NCBI GenBank assembly: GCA_002914805.1
Contig: JXTB01000403.1
Location: 133,855-197,854, forward strand
Reading direction: 5' to 3'
Length of the DNA stretch: 64,000 nucleotides
DNA from: Parasponia andersonii
Lineage: Eukaryota > Streptophyta > Magnoliopsida > Rosales > Cannabaceae
Shown here piece after piece: positions 60,950-64,000 of the stretch. Position 1 is the first letter of the stretch, and every line of letters begins with the position of its first letter. The position numbers were made by a program, and so were the translations under genes. The notes below the pieces were generated by a model that did not search any database, was not told the DNA's origin, and was given only the letters and a program-made list of their open reading frames with translations.

Positions 60950-61497
60950 GTTTTGGCAGCTAAAAGTAGTATCACATCTCATGCCAAAAATTATACTATA
61001 GACTTTATAGAGACGACATATAAGGTTTATTTAATAAATTTTATTTCAAATATAAAAAAATAAAACTAAAAATTAATAATAAATTTAACCTACAACGATG
61101 ACTTTTATCATCGTTATAGGTTTTGAATAAAATTTTGAACGATAATGTCTACCGCTCTAAAGTCTAAAAAATTTAATAAATTATTCTATTTTGCCTATAA
61201 CGACGACTTTTACTGTCGCTATAGGTTTCAAATGAAATTTTGAGCGACAATGTTTATTGCACTCAATTTCGAAATTTAAATGAAACAATATTTTTTTGGA
61301 TATAGCGATGATTTTTACTATCTATAGCGACGACAAATATATAAACATTGTAAAGTAAAAACTCAAAAAAAAATTTCTTCTTTTGTCCTCTTATTCATTT
61401 ACTCACTCTCTCCAAACTCTATACTCTCTCATCTTTTCTATCCGTTTTGTAGTCCTTCTCATCTCTCACTCTAAAATAATATATAAAGGCACCAATC

Positions 61498-61719
61498 TAG
61501 TAGGTATTTTTTTTACCTATAGATAAGTATCATTTTGGTCAACTAAAATTTATCATGCACATCTTTTTATAGAAAAAAATAAAAGAGAGAAATAGCATTA
61601 ATGATGCATGTCTTTTCATGAACATTATTATAGTCATTGGATCACCGTTAGATGATGATCCAAAGGCTAAAAAATTACTTATACATAGGTATAAAAAAAT
61701 ACCTACTGGATTGGCAACC
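61498..61719. mobile_element. MITE nested in the non-autonomous CACTA element
   Basis: Left arm GGCACCAATCTAGTAGGTAT and right arm, on the other strand, GGTTGCCAATCCAGTAGGTA pair for about 40 bases with a few mismatches. Length is about 222 bp, with no coding frame. TA-rich sequence flanks both sides, so the exact target duplication is unclear. Confidence 0.65.
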
Positions 61720-62500
61720 TATATATATATATATATGTATATTTAGTTTTTTTCTTGTGTATTTATGTAAATCGTTTGTTATAAATACTAATTTTTCGTT
61801 TCCTTGATTAATTGTTAGTCAAGTTTGTATTATTGTAGATTTCAAGTTTTTTCTTCATTAGAGAGGTAAGTTTTTCTAAATTCTAATGTAGTTCAACTGA
61901 GTTTTTAAAGTGAGGATTAATTTTTTTTGGTATTTATATGAATATGTGGATTTTGTGGAGCATTATTGACTTGAGGTTGAATATATTTTTTGTAAAATAT
62001 ATGTTTTGGTTTATGAAATTTATTAATATTTTGATTTTAGAGTATGGAATATGTTTGTGTAAGAGTAGTAGTTTTAATTTTGACTTTGATTTAGAGTTTT
62101 TTATATTGATTTTAATTCTTGTGGGTATAATTTTATTGTTTATCTTCTAAAAGTAATTATTTAAGAATTAATTTTGATTAATTAAACTAATTGTAATTTT
62201 TTTAAAATCTGTGGCATCAATAACGACAACATTTGTCGTGGTTATAGGTATTAATTTATATATATTTTTTCAAAAAAAATATATATCTATGATAACGACA
62301 TTTTATTATCACTATAGATCATATATAGCGGCAACAAAATACGTCATCATTATAGGAGGTTTATACTAACTGACCTATAATGACAACTAAATTGCGATGA
62401 ATTTATTTTTACTATAGACCTGTAGCGATGACAAGTCAATGACGACAATCTCATCTATAGCGATGATATCATCACTATAAATCATTTTCTTATAGTGAAA

Positions 62501-64000
62501 ATCAAATCCTAATAAATAACAAATAATCAAACCCTAAATGAGAAATAAACTCTACCCTATTCCTCTAATCTCAGCCGCCCATTCAAGCCACCACCACTAC
62601 TTTCACCTCACCATCGGCTGCAGCTTCACATCACGATCATCATCACCTCCAACCACTACCACCACCACCACAAACCCAACCATAACCATTACCTATAAAT
62701 ACACAAAACCTCATACATTTAAAACCTTGAGCCATTATAATCTGTGAAAGTGAAAGATCAGTTACTTTCATAGTATTACAAAACATAATAGACCCACGTG
62801 TCAATTAGCGATGAGCGATAAGGGTGGGAAAGATAATGAATTTAGTATTCCTCTTACAATATAAAATCTGTTTTACACATCAAATCATGTGAAATTCAAA
62901 AAATTACGCGCATAGTAAAATATCATAATTGGAGACACGATTCAGAAACATTTGCCGTACGAACTTACATTGCTATATTTTTACCCTAATGCAACAGAAC
63001 CGATCAAACACATTAAGACAATAAAGCCCCAAAGCAACAAAAGAGGTAAAAGATGGACAGTGAGCTAAAGAGGGAAGGTACATGTACCTAAAAGAAATTA
63101 AATGACTGCCTGCAGCGGCTACATCTAAGCACATGGCTCCAGATATTTTTAGTAGTTCATACCCTCTCGGCTCTCTTCTGCGCCAATATTATTTGATTTT
63201 ATATATACTTATCACGTATACAATACGTTTATACATACACCAAATTTTTAGCTATAGGTAGGGTTCTTTTTTGGTAGCTGTAAATTTGTTCGGAGTAATT
63301 AATTACTTTCTCTTCTGTTTTTTTATTTATTTATTTATTTTTTTTTTTTGCGCTTCCGACGCGAGAGCTATCTTTGGCTTAGCTACTCATAGAACGGTAG
63401 AAAATTAGTACACAGGTCAGTTTCTCATTTCTGGAGTTGGTGCCGTACTTTTCCGTCGTCTTCTAATTCGTATTGGTTAAAAATAAAATAAATGGCAGTA
63501 TATCTTTAATTTACAGCCCTTAAGTGTGTTTGATTTGTAATTAAAATTTTCACCTCGATCGAGTTCCATTCTTACTAGTCGATCAAGATTCTCATACTTA
63601 GATTATACGTACTATTTATCGATCTGAATTATGGTTTGCTACTAATTACTTGAAATAACAAAAATCCATCTTCATAAATATAAAGCAAATTTCTTAGCAT
63701 GGATAAGTACCCAAGTAAAGCTAGCTTCAAACCACCAATAATTGATATTAGGTTATAATTTAGATTGTGATGTGGGATGCTAAAGTTGGACTACCTTTAA
63801 TTTCTTTTAACAGAGTTTGGTTCAAGATCACCTTTGTATTGACATAGCTAATCGTGTCGTATATAATATTTTCAAATGTTCATAAAATTGTCCCCACTGG
63901 GTCTGGTCACTTCCTCAATAGCAGGAGTGTTTACATAATTGTGTTTTCTGAAATTTTGAAAAAAAAATAAAACAGAAAAAAAAACAGTTGATGTTCTTCC
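62501..64000. other. Right flank, no gene recognised
   Basis: A CCA/CAC-rich patch at 62580-62690 gives a His/Thr-rich frame (62538-62747) that looks like low-complexity DNA. A poly-T run lies near 63336-63350. The rest looks intergenic. Confidence 0.45.

Larger units (their letters stand above)
60899..62497. mobile_element. Non-autonomous CACTA element, 1.6 kb
   Basis: The left end is CACTACAAGAAAAC; the right end, on the other strand, is CACTATAAGAAAATG. AAA flanks both sides (60896-60898 and 62498-62500), a 3-bp duplication. Both subterminal regions carry repeats of TATAGCGATGA and its complement, including a perfect 14-bp hairpin at 60918-60949 and a near-palindrome at 62456-62479. The interior has a leader-like CT-rich stretch near 61385-61460 but no transposase. 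The motif set differs from the larger CACTA element, so it belongs to another family. Confidence 0.88.

Noticed and set aside
62538..62747. 70-residue His/Thr-rich frame
   Set aside because: It is explained by a CCA/CAC low-complexity patch.
1..64000. CRISPR arrays, rRNA or tRNA genes
   Set aside because: No spaced direct-repeat array, rRNA block or tRNA cloverleaf was noticed. The tRNA-like words found are retrotransposon primer sites.

Overview
The window is AT-rich plant nuclear DNA, most likely from a eudicot. It carries intron-bearing coding relics, plant LTR retrotransposons primed by initiator tRNA-Met, a Tat-lineage Ty3 element, CACTA (En/Spm) transposons, MITEs and many AT microsatellites. 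There are no bacterial-style operons, ribosome binding sites or CRISPR arrays. It reads as a gene-poor, transposon-filled interval. Only one host-type gene is well supported: a 110-residue minus-strand reading frame at 1542-1874 with its own TATA box, carrying both a KEN box and a destruction (D) box.

Layout from left to right. Positions 1-359 look like the 3' end of an LTR cut by the window edge. The KEN/D-box gene follows at 1.5-2.0 kb. Positions 2.1-7.6 kb are intergenic, with a MITE at 2767-3114 and degenerate repeats. Two related solo-LTR-like blocks lie in opposite orientation at 7592-9731 and 11369-13638. A gag-only Ty1/copia remnant with its two short LTRs lies at 14749-16758. A CACTA transposon of about 8.6 kb (17446-26033, target duplication ACG) carries a broken TNP2 transposase and a second gene that joins a Transposase_24 region to an Ulp1/C48-like protease region. 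After a quiet stretch, a minus-strand Ty3/gypsy chromovirus occupies 29628-38257, with its reverse-transcriptase core deleted. A minus-strand Ty1/copia element occupies 39248-44557 (target duplication TATTA). A plus-strand Tat-lineage Ty3 element of about 11.5 kb fills 46087-57624. Between its pol region and 3' LTR it carries a separate gene on the opposite strand. A 107-bp perfect tandem duplication sits at 60211-60424. A non-autonomous CACTA element (60899-62497, target duplication AAA) contains a nested MITE.

The coding genes of the mobile elements are all broken. Many of their in-frame stops are what C-to-T change would make from Trp, Gln or Arg codons, which fits long silencing by DNA methylation. 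The most interesting items are the CACTA second gene, whose protease His, Asp, Gln and Cys can all still be placed; the antisense gene of the Tat element with its own TATA box; and the small KEN/D-box gene with E2F-like words upstream. Exon boundaries and family names come from reading by eye and recalled family patterns; no search was run.
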